This document shows, piece after piece, positions 1-11,193 of a stretch of DNA of 64,000 nucleotides. This stretch comes from Molanna angustata (Eukaryota > Arthropoda > Insecta > Trichoptera > Molannidae): positions 29,490,672 to 29,554,671 of the forward strand of contig OY754977.1 in assembly GCA_963576475.1 (NCBI GenBank), read 5' to 3'. Made by a program: the position numbers and the translations under genes. How positions within the stretch are numbered: position 1 is the stretch's first letter; every line of letters begins with the position of its first letter. Under the pieces are notes generated by a model. It saw nothing but the letters and a program-made list of their open reading frames with translations, did not search any database and was not told the DNA's origin.

Positions 1-182
1 ATTATTATATCGATTTTAATTGGTAGACTTTGAAGGAGTATAACCAGTTCATCAAAATTTTTATTGATACTTCTTATATTTTGTTTAAGGATGTTGATAT
101 TATTAATTAGATGTACGCATTCATTTGGGTTGTTTATATATAATGTATTAGTGTTATCTTCAATTTCATCGAGCATGTCCAT
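1..182 (-). CDS. Non-LTR retrotransposon ORF2, N-terminal endonuclease start (partial)
   Basis: This open frame begins at an ATG at 182-180 on the minus strand and runs off the left edge. Its first 60 or so residues include NIRSINKNFDEL followed by a hydrophobic stretch ending KIDII. That pattern is the usual beginning of the apurinic-like endonuclease domain of CR1/Jockey ORF2 proteins, where an N-x-R-S-x-x-x-K-x-x-E/D-L block precedes the first beta strand. The endonuclease nicks target DNA and the downstream RT, outside this window, would prime from the nick. An ORF1-type gene lies about 370 bases upstream on the same strand, so the two form a two-ORF element. The catalytic residues are not inside the window, so activity cannot be judged. 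Confidence 0.7.
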   Translation of the reverse strand, partial: MDMLDEIEDNTNTLYINNPNECVHLINNINILKQNIRSINKNFDELVILLQSLPIKIDII

Positions 183-551
183 TTTTTATTTTTAGTGCAT
201 TAATGTCTAGTATTTTATCTGGTTTATTCTTAAATTTATGCGCAATTTTAATAATACTTCTTATTATATTTGGATTATATTGGTTTGTTGAAATATATGA
301 TGTTATTCGTAAGCATGAGAATCTTTCTTGTATTATTTTCTTATGTAAGATAAAATAGTGAAATAATAAAAAATATAGTAAATTGATATATATGAAAGAA
401 AAGTATAATAATAAATACAGTAAATTGTTATAGATGAACGAAAAGAGATACACAAGATATGTTTTCAGAAAAAAAGATATTATATGATATATAATGTGTT
501 TAGACATTTTAAGAAGCATAAGTAAGCCAGTTCTGGGAAGGATTCTTTGTT
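183..551 (-). other. AT-rich spacer between ORF1 and ORF2
   Basis: This is a strongly AT-rich interval between the ORF1 stop and the ORF2 ATG. A 136-codon frame crosses it and is dominated by Ile, Leu, Tyr and Phe from AT composition. I see no domain and do not regard it as a gene. Confidence 0.5.
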
Positions 552-1307
552 TTAGGCAATTTTTTCTATATCGCAAGTTTGTTTAATCAGTACAATTCTT
601 TCACCTGGACCTTTCCTAGCAAATAATTTGTTTTCTTTAAACCATACAAATTCAAAACCGGCCTCTTTAGCCCTTTTTTTGGCTTTCCACATAAGTTCTT
701 TGAAGTACGGAGTGAGTACTTCACTGATGTAGATGGGTGTCGCGCTGTTTAGTTCTTTAGCTTTATATTTATAAGTTAGTAAATTGTCTCTGATACATCT
801 GGAGTATAGTTGTATATGTAGTTTTTCTGGAGTATTGGGTCTGCGGTCTGGTGTCCGAATAACTCGTCTCAGGTCTTGAAGTTGCAGAGGCATGCCTAGT
901 GATGTTGCTACTCGCACGGCTGCTTCGGTCAGTTGTTCTCCCTCTTGCACCTGCACTCCTGCTATCTCCAAACAGTCCAAGAGGGATTCTTGCTCCATAA
1001 TGGCGATCCGTGACTCCAGATTGTCTATTCTGGTGCTTTTTGTTTTTACCTCCTCGCGAAGGGAATGCACCTCTTTTTGTAGTTCTTGCATATTGTTTAG
1101 CTTTTGTATTATATCGTCATATTGCTGGCTAATAAATTCACTGTTTTTCTTTATTTGTCTAATTTCCTCTTCAAATACACGCTTCATGTCAGAAAATTTT
1201 TCGTCGATGTGTTTGGTGATTTTTTCATACAATCCATCAGATTCAGAGTCGGTTGAATGAGTAGGTGAAGATGAACGTTTTTTGCAAGATGGGCATTTCC
1301 ATTTTCC
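552..1307 (-). CDS. Non-LTR retrotransposon ORF1 protein (coiled coil, nucleic-acid chaperone type)
   Basis: The frame is open from an in-frame stop at 1310-1308 down to the stop at 552, giving about 250 residues. The first readable residues contain WKCPSC, which matches the last cysteine pair of a PHD-like zinc finger. The finger is therefore cut and the element or exon is 5'-truncated. A heptad-rich coiled coil follows (EELRQIKK to SRIAIMEQE). Next is an RNA-binding-like region with the LTP-x-x-K-x-L-x-W-K-A-K block and F-x-W-x-x-x-x-K-x-x-A-R-K near the end, typical of ORF1 proteins of insect CR1-like elements. Such proteins coat element RNA. There is no ATG near the left limit; the first long-frame start codon candidate, at 1232, is TTG. 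ORF2 begins 370 bases downstream on the same strand. Confidence 0.8.
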   Translation of the reverse strand, partial: GKWKCPSCKKRSSSPTHSTDSESDGLYEKITKHIDEKFSDMKRVFEEEIRQIKKNSEFISQQYDDIIQKLNNMQELQKEVHSLREEVKTKSTRIDNLESRIAIMEQESLLDCLEIAGVQVQEGEQLTEAAVRVATSLGMPLQLQDLRRVIRTPDRRPNTPEKLHIQLYSRCIRDNLLTYKYKAKELNSATPIYISEVLTPYFKELMWKAKKRAKEAGFEFVWFKENKLFARKGPGERIVLIKQTCDIEKIA

Positions 1308-1759
1308 TTATATAGGTATTGATTGTCACTCTATCTCTGTCTTCTCATTTAAGTAAAAACAATTAAATAATTGGTTTGGATCCGATTGGTTTACGTTAAA
1401 ACTTTACTCCGCATTTTTTTTAGTTTAGTGATTCAATTTTTTTTTGTATAATGTGGACCCTGAGTTAAGAGAAAAAAAGGTTAAGAACAACTTGTATGCT
1501 CGATCCGCCGCGCGCCGCACCGAATCCATGTTCTTTGTGAGTATTTTTCATATTTTGATATTTCCTTCGAGTGTTTGCCTTTACACAGATGTCCCATACA
1601 TAATAATACCTACCCTACGCGCATATGAACCGATATTAAATTTCTGCGAAAAGGTTTAAATTCTATAAAAAAACCAAGCGAAATACTCGAAATACCGGTG
1701 TATTTAAGGAGGTACCTATTATTAAATATTTTTTTAAAAAGAATGTTTATAGATTGTTA

Positions 1760-2385
1760 TCTGAATGTTTCATCACAATTTATCTATGTATATGTGTGTG
1801 CTTTGTCCAATATACTAGGTGCTTTTTGTACCTTGTTCTATTCTTATTTATCGATTACCTAAAGACTTAATTACTCATTCAATTTCGCAACTTTGTAATG
1901 TGGCTGAAGTTTCGAACGTTCTAACGGAAAGAACTAAGTTATGGTCAGGATATAATAGAGATAACCCAAGGAAAAAATATTTGTTTATTTATTTATTGAA
2001 TAAACATATTTTATTTGTAGATTTAATTGCTTGTTTATTTATTTATTTATTTATTTATGTATTTACAAGTTTGTTTTTTGTACATATATATTATAATACT
2101 CGTTTAGACTCCATTAGATTTTGAAGGATATCTGCTCAGTGCTTCTCAATTTTTTAATCTTTCAAATATTTCAGCGTGACACCAAGCTCAGTAAACTTAA
2201 GTATTTTTTTTTCAAGTTTCTAAAAAGGCTAATCAATTCCAAAAAAAGGAATTGAAAAATAAGAATGTTTTCTTTATAAAATATTTAAATAAAAAATAAT
2301 TGAACAAATCCATGTCTTGAAAATGCTTAAAATTTTCCTTACAAAATTTGAATTCATTGTGGAGTAAAGAATATAGCGTTGTTGG
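1760..2385 (+). repeat. Interspersed repeat family B, partial degenerate copy
   Basis: The stretch from the CATCACAA word near 1770 to the TAGCGTTG word near 2375 aligns by eye with 11815-12240. Shared landmarks in order are TATCGATTA, TACTCATTC, GTGCTTCTCAATTTTTT, AAGCTCAG, and an AAATATTTAAATAAAAAATAATT block. The copy is diverged and has no clear ends. It has no coding capacity that I can support. Confidence 0.6.
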
Positions 2386-2540
2386 TTGTTTATTTTATAT
2401 TTTGTTACTAATTCGTATTTTGTTTCTCCAATGTGCTTACTCCCAATTTTATATCGGGAGTAACATCTACATAGATACAGTAAAATACAAATAATAATGC
2501 TCAACGATATCTTAAAACTAGTTGCATGTAACACATGAGA

Positions 2541-3292
2541 TTCAACTGTCGATAGCGATAGTATGTATAGTTGAAGAATAAGTACCAAAGTATAAACCAA
2601 TAAATACAAATTATTTAATATTTTAAGATATTTGGTTTTCTATACAACACATGTACCTAGATATGTATGTCAAGATAGGGTAGTATGGATGTCAGTCCTT
2701 TAATCCTACCCAGAATATGAAAACAGCATGATGGTATGTAAAAATTTGGAAATATAGGCAGTTAAACTCATAAAGTTATCATAAAAATAATATTTTTCTT
2801 AATAAAAAATGTTTGAGAAACCCTGGAATTAAAAAAAAACTACTTGAGATTTTGTATTAATCTATGTTTATACGAATTTTCAGCGTTCTAGCTTTTATGG
2901 TTTCTGAGATAGTTATATGGAAAAATATATCAAAATTTCAAAAGTTGATAACCCTTGACTGAAACAAAAATTCATAATTCTGAGTATAAAAGTTTTGTAT
3001 TCTGAAACTGTTTATATATTCTGAAAATTTGAGCTCTGTAAATTGAGCGGATCAAAAGTTATAAAGGGGGGGGGGGACACAGACACACACAAAACTCACA
3101 TAAAATATTCTACTTCGAATTCTGAGTAAATCCATGGACGGGAACATATATGCTGCGAGGCCTCTAGTTGGTGTTATTAGCATGCAAAAAGTCCACTACG
3201 GTATACAAAATGTTCCTTCGTACACGCATCTTGGCTTAATAATGTCGATTCATTCAGAGAATTGAATTCTCATGAACGAATCGACAGTTGGA
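2541..3292 (+). mobile_element. Family A non-autonomous element, apparently complete copy (~750 bp)
   Basis: The left end reads TTCAACTGTCGAT and the right end ATCGACAGTTGGA, forming short terminal inverted repeats. The right terminus is also a long hairpin at 3244-3285 with GTCGATTC and GAATCGAC as its outer arms. The interior has no coding frame but carries landmarks shared with at least eight other places in this window. These are TTTTCATATTCTGGGTAGGA-like (reverse), GTTGATAACCC(T)TGACTGAAAC, GCGGATCAAAAGTTATAA, a G/C run next to a CA-rich tract, and GCGAGGCCTCTAGTTGGTG. It looks like a MITE-type or similar passively mobilised repeat. The superfamily is not clear. Confidence 0.7.
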
Positions 3293-4189
3293 TTATTTTT
3301 TGTAATACTTTTTGTGCTATCAAGTATAATATCATGCCTACACAGTTCATATTTCAATTTGAATATTAGATTATTATTAGTGATGTGTATTCATACATAT
3401 TATATGAATTATTTATTTATGAGTATTTTAAAAATACATCGTACTTTTTACGAATTCCAAATGAACGGAAAAAACATTGAAAGCTTCCTGAAATATCAAT
3501 AAGCTTGTTAATGTTTATCGATGAGATTCACATTAAATATTCATACCATTAGCATTACCAGTGGCGTGCAAGCCATACATGCCTATATGCCTGGCATGAC
3601 TATCAAAATCCAAAAAATAATCTTGAAAATTTTTTTTATATAGGTATCAACGAGTTGTAGGACGTACATCGATAATATTTACGGAGATATGGATTTCTTA
3701 AAATTTGAATAATAAATTGTCCTTTGTAGGCTCAATTTGCCTGTAATTATTTTCTGATTTTAAAACGTATACAATATTGCTTTCAAGGAAGAAATATTGC
3801 TTTCAACGAAGAAATATTGACAGCTTTGATTACAGTAGCTAAAATATGTCAGAACACCTCTGTCGTTTACGATTTCTTTCCCTATTAGCTATAAATCTCT
3901 TTTTAATTTTGTCGTTAATATTCATTGCAGTATGCCCGATACATTTGAGTATACAATACATATATGTAAATGACTAAATAAACAAAGTTTGTTTGTATGT
4001 GTTAGTGTATCTCTGTATTTTTATGTGAGATTTATGCCGGGCATAATAAATAAATCAATTTGGATAATTTATATAGCGCCGTTTTTGTGAATATCTCACC
4101 TCAAGGGCGCTGAAAAAATGATTATGTTGTATCATTTCGGCTCTGGTAAGATTTGCGAAAAAGTTTATTTTCATTTATCATTTATCGAA

Positions 4190-4735
4190 AAAAAAATTCA
4201 TTTATCGAAAGCGGAATGCACAGTTCAGAGAGGTAAGTAGGAGCCATACCACGAAGTGCTTTAAATATTATGAGACAGAGCTTATATTCAATTCTTTCGG
4301 GGACTTTAAGCCAATGTAGATTGCGAGGATGATGAGAGATGTGAGAAAATTTGGAGGCTTCAGTGATGAGTCTGGCTGCAGCATTGAAAACTGACTGAAT
4401 TTTATTAATTTCTTTCTTTGGTAAATTCGCATATATACCGTTACAATAATCCAAACGGGAGACAACAAAGGCGCTTACCAAAGATTTCATGGCTTCAATT
4501 GGGATACTCCTTCGGATTGACTTTAAACGTCTTAGTTGAAAGAAAGCAGAAGAAGTAAATGTGTTAATTTGGTTTGAAAAGCTTAGATTTGAATCTATTT
4601 TGACTCCAAGAAGTTTAACACAGGATTTAGGAAGAATATCTGAATTTTCGAAAGTTAGTGGGGAAGTGTCTATTAAATGGCTTCGTTTGCGTGTTGCTGT
4701 CCAGAGTAGTGAAGCTTCTTAAACATTCGGATGGT
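4190..4735 (-). pseudogene. CR1/Jockey-type RT, C-terminal fragment
   Basis: Read on the minus strand the sequence gives a thumb-region series in order: TFENS, LLGVKID, FSNQIN, FFQLRRLKSIRR, then SRLDYCNGIYANLP, AARLIT and LHWLKVPERIEYKL. The LGV-x-I-D plus R-x-D-Y-C-N-x-x-x-x-x-L-P series is typical of the region after the YADD motif in CR1/Jockey RTs. The reading frame is open for the last 100 codons but the catalytic motifs are missing. This is a dead 5'-truncated insertion. It ends near 4190 in an A-rich segment. Confidence 0.75.
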
Positions 4736-4830
4736 TTCATTTGCTTTTGGTTCAACATGGTACATTTTTACAAAAATGACCGTTAGATTATATTACAGTC
4801 ATTTAGCGCCAAAATTTTGGCACTAATATA

Positions 4831-5110
4831 TTCTTCTTCTTCTTCGTGTCAGCAGCATTCAAACAGTTCTCGACCAATAGTTGGCAACGTCGGCTGCTGC
4901 GCCTCTACAGCGCAGTAGGTCCTCGAGTGAGCAGGTGGCAGGGCAGGCAAGGCAATATCTTAGGTGGTCAGTGGTCTGCGGCAGGCCGCATTCACACGAG
5001 AGGCAGTCGTCGTCTGATATGATTCCCCATGCTAATTTATTGAATTGATTTGATTCGAACCATACCGAATATGTAGATTGTTTATCTTTAAAATGACGGA
5101 TACTAAAAAA
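4831..5110 (-). pseudogene. Non-LTR retrotransposon 3' end with zinc-knuckle tail and (GAA)n terminus
   Basis: The minus-strand frame ends with a C-x-C-G-x-x-x-T-x-x-H-x-x-x-x-C-x-x-C pattern (CECGLPQTTDHLRYCLAC), then CSLEDLL and VANYWSRTV before the stop near 4859. This resembles the C-terminal zinc knuckle found after the RT/RNase H region of some insect non-LTR elements. After the stop, the element's 3' terminus is a GAA microsatellite (CTTCTTCTTCTTC on the plus strand at about 4831-4846). Only the last 90 codons survive, a typical 5' truncation. The clade is not certain. Confidence 0.6.
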
Positions 5111-5134
5111 GACAGTGATAATTATTGTTTCCAA

Positions 5135-5924
5135 TTAAATTTCATAAAGTTTTTAAAATACTATTAGTATTTTAACGTTTGATATTTCTGCAAAAATTTA
5201 AATTATGAGCCGCATTAATCAAAACAGGTTAAAAATTCGATTTCGTTATAAAAACGCAAGAAAAGAAAATAATTTAAAATAACATTAATTTAATTATGGA
5301 TAAAAACAATTTCTATTAGTAATTTTGTTGTCATAATACTTCATAGATGTCTCTGAATAATTCTGAGCAGTTATATTTTTACTATTTGTAGTTAGTTATT
5401 AAAAACGTTCAGTTATTAAATAGCTGCGTCAAAATATTAAAAAAAAATATTGATTAATAGAATTGAAATATTTATAATATTATGCATTTTTGATTAATTC
5501 CTCCTAACTTAACGCAATGCGTGTAAATAATAGTGATATGTCCATAGTACAATACAGGAGTTAAAGAAAAATATAAGGTGAAAGGATATGGAGGTTGACC
5601 AAACAGAGGATATATTTTTTTTGGGCATACCCAGCTGGAAGATCCCTCGCACGCCACTGAGTAGTAGGTACCTTTATTATTTTCATATCAGTTTTTATAT
5701 AAAAAAAAGTTAAAAATGTATGTATTGAAATATGTTTATTTTGTAGGAAATTGTTTTTTTTGATAACTTAATACATGCAAACCCACCATAATAGTACATC
5801 ACCTGTTCATATCTTCATACATATCACAACACACATATTTTTTTTGCTCAAATCCACAGGATAAGAAAAAATAAATTAAAATCAATACACTTATCTTCAA
5901 ACTATAAAAATAATGCGTTTTTTA
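5135..5924. other. AT-rich interval, nothing recognised
   Basis: This is mostly A/T sequence with short frames only. No coding signature, terminal repeat or tandem array is visible. Confidence 0.4.
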
Positions 5925-6464
5925 CTTTGAAAAGAAAAAAAAATCTGTTCGTCGGCTGGCACTCGGAGTATTTTATACTCCAACATGCACCACCAATTCG
6001 CGGCGAAGTGGAAATATTACAAGATGAGAATGATTTTTGTGATTTGGTCTCACCAAGAGACTTTTTAGGAGCGGAGAAAGATGGACTGGGTCCATTCTCT
6101 TCTTTCTTCTTGAGGACCTATCTGGCCCATTTCAAGGAATCTGCTTCCTCCTTGGTGAGATCCTTCTCAGCAATTTTCCCTGTTCTGTCCACCAGTCTTT
6201 ACGCTTTTCTCATCTTTCTATATATTTGAAGAGTGAGGAGCCGACACGTTTACTGATGGTGTTCCTCGCGTCTCATCCAGACTTAACGGCCTTAGATGTA
6301 GCATCTGCCAAGGTTGATGACCCCCTTTCGGGCTGGCGGGTTTTTAGGTTTATTTGCATTCATATCAACTGGTTCGTATGGTCTTTCAGTCGACAAGGAA
6401 ACTTCATATGGCAACTTATGGCAAGGTTTACTTACTCTCCGGAGTCGGACCGATTTCCGGAGGG
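5925..6464. other. GC-richer unassigned segment
   Basis: Base composition rises here compared with both sides. Two short plus-strand frames (about 100 and 86 codons) meet at 6226-6229 but show no domain. I suspect the untranslated tail or eroded body of a retroelement, but there is no motif to prove it. It ends where the 11-bp satellite begins. Confidence 0.35.
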
Positions 6465-6959
6465 CGCAACGCTAACGAAACTTTAACGCTAACGAAACTT
6501 TAACGCAACGCTAACGCAACGCTAACGCAACGCTAACGCAACGCTAACGCAACGCTAACGCAACGCTAACGCAACGCTAACGCAACGCTAACGCAACGAT
6601 AACGCAACGCTAACGCAACGATAACGCAACGCTAACGCAACGCTAACGCAACGCTTACGCTAACGCAACGCTAACGCAACGCTAACGCAACGCTAACGCA
6701 ACGCTAACGCAACGCTAACGCAACGCTAACGCAACGCTAACGCAACGCTAACGCAACGCTAACGCAACGCTAACGCAACGCTAACGCAACGCTAACGCAA
6801 CGCTAACGCAACGCTAACGCAACGCTAACGCAACGCTAACGCAACGCTAACGCAACGCTAACGCAACGCTAACTCAACGCTAACGCAACGCTAACGCAAC
6901 GCTAACGCAACGCTAACGCAACGCTAACGCAACGCTAACGCAACGCTAACGCAACGCTA
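6465..6959. repeat. 11-bp satellite (CTAACGCAACG)n, about 43 units
   Basis: The unit CTAACGCAACG repeats head to tail for nearly 500 bp. A few variants are visible: AACGAAACTTT near the left end, GATAACG twice near 6595-6625, a CTTACG unit near 6655, and a single CTAACTC near 6870. The left boundary is a degenerate ramp (CTAACGAAACTTTAA twice). The array is cut at the right by a retrotransposon fragment and resumes beyond it. Confidence 0.95.
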
Positions 6960-7375
6960 ATGTATAATGAGGTGACAAGGGAGTATCCTGATCTTGACGT
7001 GTTTGCCGATTCGCTGCTTTTAAGAAAAAAGTTAAGTTACGCCTGTTGGTTTAGAATGTCTCCGTGAAATTTAAATTGAAATTAAAATTTACTTGATGTT
7101 TGAATGCTATTGCATGTTCTGTTAAGGATTTTTTTTTTTTCATTTTTTACTGTTTCTTAAAATGTCTAATTGTTGTTTAATGGATGTAGTATATATATAT
7201 GTGTAATTAATGCTTTAATTTAATAATAGCTCATGAAATTTATTAATGTTGTGTGCATCCATTATTGGAAGTCCAGCATACTCATAGATAAAAACAAATA
7301 TTTTGACATGAAAGTTATAAGCTGGATTTCTGTTGATGCGCCTTTATAAATAAATAAATAAGTAAATAAATAAAT
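6960..7375 (+). mobile_element. 5'-truncated CR1/Jockey-type insertion inside the satellite
   Basis: Immediately after the satellite comes a frame reading YNEVTREYPDLDVF, then SLLLFKKKL and a stop. This matches the N-x-x-x-x-x-x-D-x-D-x-F-x-x-S-x-x-x-F-K-x-x-L ending seen in several CR1/Jockey RT C-termini in this window. About 280 bp of non-coding 3' sequence follows. The insertion closes with an (AAAT)n tail at about 7345-7374, the usual 3' microsatellite of these elements. Satellite units lie on both sides, so this fragment landed in the array. Confidence 0.75.
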
Positions 7376-7407
7376 AACGCAACGCTAACGCAACGCTAAC
7401 GCAACGC
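7376..7407. repeat. Remainder of the 11-bp satellite
   Basis: About three units of AACGCAACGCT resume directly after the (AAAT)n tail, matching the array that ends at 6959. They fix the right border of the inserted fragment. Confidence 0.9.
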
Positions 7408-8484
7408 CTTCCTTGAAATTATCCATCCATCTTATTAGAGATACCCCTCTCTATCTTCCTCTTAAAATGTTACCAAGCGTCACTGACCTCTCAAACCTCG
7501 TATGATCAAATTAGATTTATTTAATTTAGTTCTGGAGGAGATTTGTGTGAGATACCTACATCTGTTGGGGATCACGATACTCTGCAGTCATGAAAAGATA
7601 ATTGAATTTTCACACACAAAATTCTCATTATATGTTTTTGAAATATATTAAATTAAATAACTCATTTTGATCTTAGTGAATCTTTTAATACCAACATGTT
7701 CAAAAGGGGAAATTGAAATTGGTTATGAAGTTGTGACACCTACATAATGTATTCTGTGATACGAAGATTATGTACATATTATATTCATACAATAAGGGTT
7801 CATATTTTCATTTTCTCTAACATACTTGATTATGTAAATTTGTAATTGACACTGGAAGCCATTGAACTGAAATGCTGGAGAAAATGAATCAAAATTATAT
7901 AGAATTAATCTATATTGAATTTATTGAAATTGGAAGAGAATATGTGCGAAACAAAACGATAACGGAATTTGTCATTTCAATACCAAAACTAGATAATGTT
8001 TTTATATTTAAAGCGAATTCAATCAAAATGATAAATATCGTGATAAGTGGTCGAGAGCCAAAAACATAGAGATCTGCATGTAATATTGTCAAATACTTGT
8101 GCAAAACTGTGGGTTTACATATGAATGAGGGATGTTGAGAACATTGGATGTTGAGTAAAAAAATGTAGCCAAAGACCTTGAAATTTTAGCCGAGAAGGGG
8201 GGCGATTTGAACGTAAACCAACGAACCACAAAGACACAAATTTGCGCTCTGCGCAATCGGAACCTCATTCAAGATGTTTGGCGAAGATTATACGCACGTG
8301 GGGTACACCAACTCAGGATGGTAATTTCCGTTATCAGCCAAATATAATTGTACATCCTACTCGTAGTATCGTAAAAGAAGACATTCTTTCAGTCGAATAT
8401 TTTTTAATTGCATATACCCAAACATTGAGTGAATGTTGAATGAAATCAATTCGAATGTTATAATGACAGGCTGGTTTATCTTCA
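7408..8484. other. Unassigned AT-rich interval
   Basis: Short overlapping frames of about 65 codons occur on both strands around 7870-8100 but have no recognisable domain. I see no terminal repeats or tandem structure. Confidence 0.4.
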
Positions 8485-9200
8485 ACTGATATCATTAAAC
8501 AATAGACGTAAAATCGCAGATATGATGATACTATATAAAATATTAAATTATCAGTTACATAGATGTACCAAATATCCTTCCACAAATTCAAATAACAGTA
8601 CCAATTAGAAATACTACAATTAGAAATATTTTTAGCTTAAAATTCTTTAACACAAATATCGGTTATTTCTCTCCAGATCCTCGCGTAATCAGAATGTACA
8701 ACTCATTTCATCAAATTAATAATATTGATATATTCTCAAACTCCAAATTAACCTTCAAAAAACACATAATATCCCAGTTCGTAACATCTTAATTCTCTTG
8801 TATAAATTTATGTATACCTTCTCTGTTTATTTTTTCATATTCAATTATTGTTTAATTCTCATATTTCATTTGTTTAATTTTTGTGTTCATATTTCATTAG
8901 TTTAATTTGTGTATTCATATTTCATTTGTTTAAATTGTAGTGGACTCAAAGATAAAAATCTTTGGGTCTACAACTGTGAACTTGCTATGTAACTTCCACC
9001 CGCAACATAATAATATTATATGTGTAGGTTTATAAAATAGACACTGCACCTTCCGTACACTGCATAGTGTAGTGTAGGTAGGAAGCAGTATACCTACATA
9101 CAATACTAACAATGTACTTCCTATGTATAATTATTATGCGCAGAAAATTTTGGGCATTCATGCCTGTGTCTGTGCTCAATTAAATAAAATAAAATAAAAA
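8485..9200 (+). pseudogene. CR1/Jockey-type RT C-terminus plus 3' UTR
   Basis: In one frame the sequence reads RRKIADMMILYKILNYQLH. A little further, in a second frame, it reads IFSLKFFN, IGYFSPDPRVIRMYNSF and DIFSNSKLTFKKHII before a stop near 8790. These two blocks are the usual C-terminal landmarks of CR1/Jockey RTs: an R-R-x-x-x-D block, then a S-P-x-x-R-x-x-x-x-x-N block ending in D-I-F-x-x-S-x-x-x-F-K. The 3' non-coding part runs to an AAATAAAATAAA-type tail near 9180-9208. The fragment has frameshifts and no catalytic core. Confidence 0.7.
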
Positions 9201-9204
9201 ATAA

Positions 9205-9640
9205 ATAAAATTGGATTTTTTCCCTGTCGGGAGTCAAATGATATTTTTATTGATAAACTTTTTAACATCTCAATAGAGACGAAGTTGGGATTTTATAAAA
9301 GAACCAGGAACTCAAGATGCCTACAGGGCTTACGACCTGTCATCGGCTGGTTTACGTGATCACTTTATGCGCTTGCGCAACGTTCACCAATTATGCCTTC
9401 TTATTGAGTTCCCTTATCGATGTAATTTTTGAAAGTTTACTATTTGAATAATGTGTAACAATTCACATGAAAAAAAGGAATTATACTATTGCCATCTATA
9501 AATTAACGAAGAAACCTTTTTTGTAACGCCATCTATTGAGAAATTAGTTATTTGTAAACAATGAAAGCAACAGCCCTTCTAAATGAGGTGACGGTGACTC
9601 GCACAGATGTCACCCCTGAACTGCGCCAGAAATATTATTT
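9205..9640. repeat. Interspersed repeat family C, copy 1
   Basis: The left edge reads TTTTTTCCCTGTCGGGAGTC. The interior includes GAGACGAAGTTGG, ACGACCTGTCATCGGCTGG, TTACGTGATCACTTTATGCG and GCCATCTATTGAG. The same interior words occur in reverse order and on the other strand at 57145-57600, where the same edge sequence is nevertheless kept in the original orientation. No coding frame is supported. The superfamily is unknown. Confidence 0.6.
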
Positions 9641-9760
9641 CATTTTTGGCTTACAATATTTATTAATTTGTGTTTAAGTGCTTATGGTACGTATTCTAAA
9701 ATTATACATACTATCGCCATCGACAGTTGGATCTCATGTGTTACATTGAACTAGTATTAT
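9641..9760 (-). repeat. Family A terminal fragment
   Basis: The segment ends ATCGCCATCGACAGTTGGATCT, followed by a CATGTGTTACAT-like flank. It matches the outer 100 bp of family A seen at 39080-39205 and 40850-40935. Only this end is present. Confidence 0.6.
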
Positions 9761-10606
9761 GTAATGCGTTGACTGGAGGACTTCGTTGATGGATAATTGA
9801 GGCTAGAATTAAACATGGAACTCAGGTGGCTACCAACCTTTGTATGTAAACCCTTACTTGATCGCGTGTATCCACACAAGTCACAAATATCAATTTACCT
9901 TCCCCTGAGATTTTTCATAATTTATGACTGATGGTTGAGAAGCGACAGTTATACCTATGTACATACTAGATTCTTATACCTACACCAGTATATTCAGGCC
10001 ATACATGCATGGTATTCAATTAATTTTAATGGATAAAAAGAGAATTCATGAAAACCAAGGTTATATTATTATGTACAGTATAATTGAGTATTATCTTTTA
10101 ATCGGAATAAGAGGAATTCGCATAAGGCAAACAGGGACTTACCATATTTATAAAGTTATTTCAAACAAGATGGTAAAAAAAAATATCTAGAATACATAGG
10201 TTTATAGTGATGTCTGAAGTGTTTGTCGATAAATTATATATTTTGAATGGATTTTTAAAGATGTCTGATGTTTGACGATCAAAATAATACTTTTTATAGG
10301 TATATAGGCCTGGTGGAGTTTGACGATACAAAAAATAATTTTGTAAATGTATTAAAAAAATTTTATAGTGTTCGATGAAACGAAATTCACATGAAGGTCG
10401 CACAGGCAGTGATGATTTTTAACGAATTTTACCCCTCTTCTTCCCGTCATATATTTTATACGACTAAAGTGACAGCCCAATACAGGAACGACGTAAGTAC
10501 GCAACAGTATGAATCACCTATAATTATCAACCTATGTAGGCATGTGGTGTTTTATAATGCAAATATACTAAAGTCAACAAATATTATTTTACTATTTCAT
10601 TATGCA
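9761..10606. other. AT-rich interval, nothing recognised
   Basis: Only short frames of 70-80 codons are present, without motifs. A GTTTGACGATAAAA-like word recurs imperfectly near 10215-10330, hinting at a small decayed repeat. Confidence 0.35.
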
Positions 10607-10689
10607 TAATCTTTATATATATAATTCTTCTGTACGTGTATGTCACTGAACTCTTCCTAAACGGCTGAACCGATTTTGATGAAATTTTT

Positions 10690-11193
10690 TATGTGTGTAT
10701 TGTATTGTATATATTTTATTTAGATGTAAATAAAATACAATTTCTTACATCTAGTATAAACAAAAATAAAAACAAACAATAATCACTAAATGAACACACA
10801 AAAAAGACACGTACCTATCAATAACAATAAAACACAAAGTAAAAAAAAGGAAAACACACTACCACAATAGAACACATCAAAGAACATGAAAAAAAACAAT
10901 AATATAGTATCAAAACTAGCAAAACAGATATTATAGTCTTAGAACATAATATATAAACAATAGAAACACACGATTTTTAAAAAAAACTTTTGTTTTATGT
11001 ATTCAGCACCTAAGCGACGAAAAGCGGCAAGACTAGACGCCTCCGATACACATTCAGGCAAATCATTATAAAGTTGAAAGCCTTTGTAGTACACACTATT
11101 TTGTGTACCTGCCAGGTTTGTCTGCGGCAGTCTAAAGTCCCGCCTACTTCTCGTCGGGTATGCGTGAACTTCAAAATTGTACATAATATTTTT
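10690..11193 (-). pseudogene. CR1/Jockey-type RT, last ~90 codons plus 3' region
   Basis: The minus-strand frame ending at 10939 contains YPTRSRRDFRLP, then VYYKGFQLYNDLP and AFRRLGAEYI. The series T-R-x-x-x-D-F-x-x-P, G-x-x-x-Y-N-x-L-P, F-R-x-x-x is the standard C-terminus of CR1/Jockey-like RTs. The part below 10938 is A-rich and would be the 3' UTR. The coding part stops at 11193, where family B sequence begins, so the copy is 5'-truncated or cut. Confidence 0.65.

Noticed and set aside
6465..6959. CRISPR-like array
   Set aside because: Units are contiguous 11-mers without spacers in eukaryotic DNA; it is a simple satellite.
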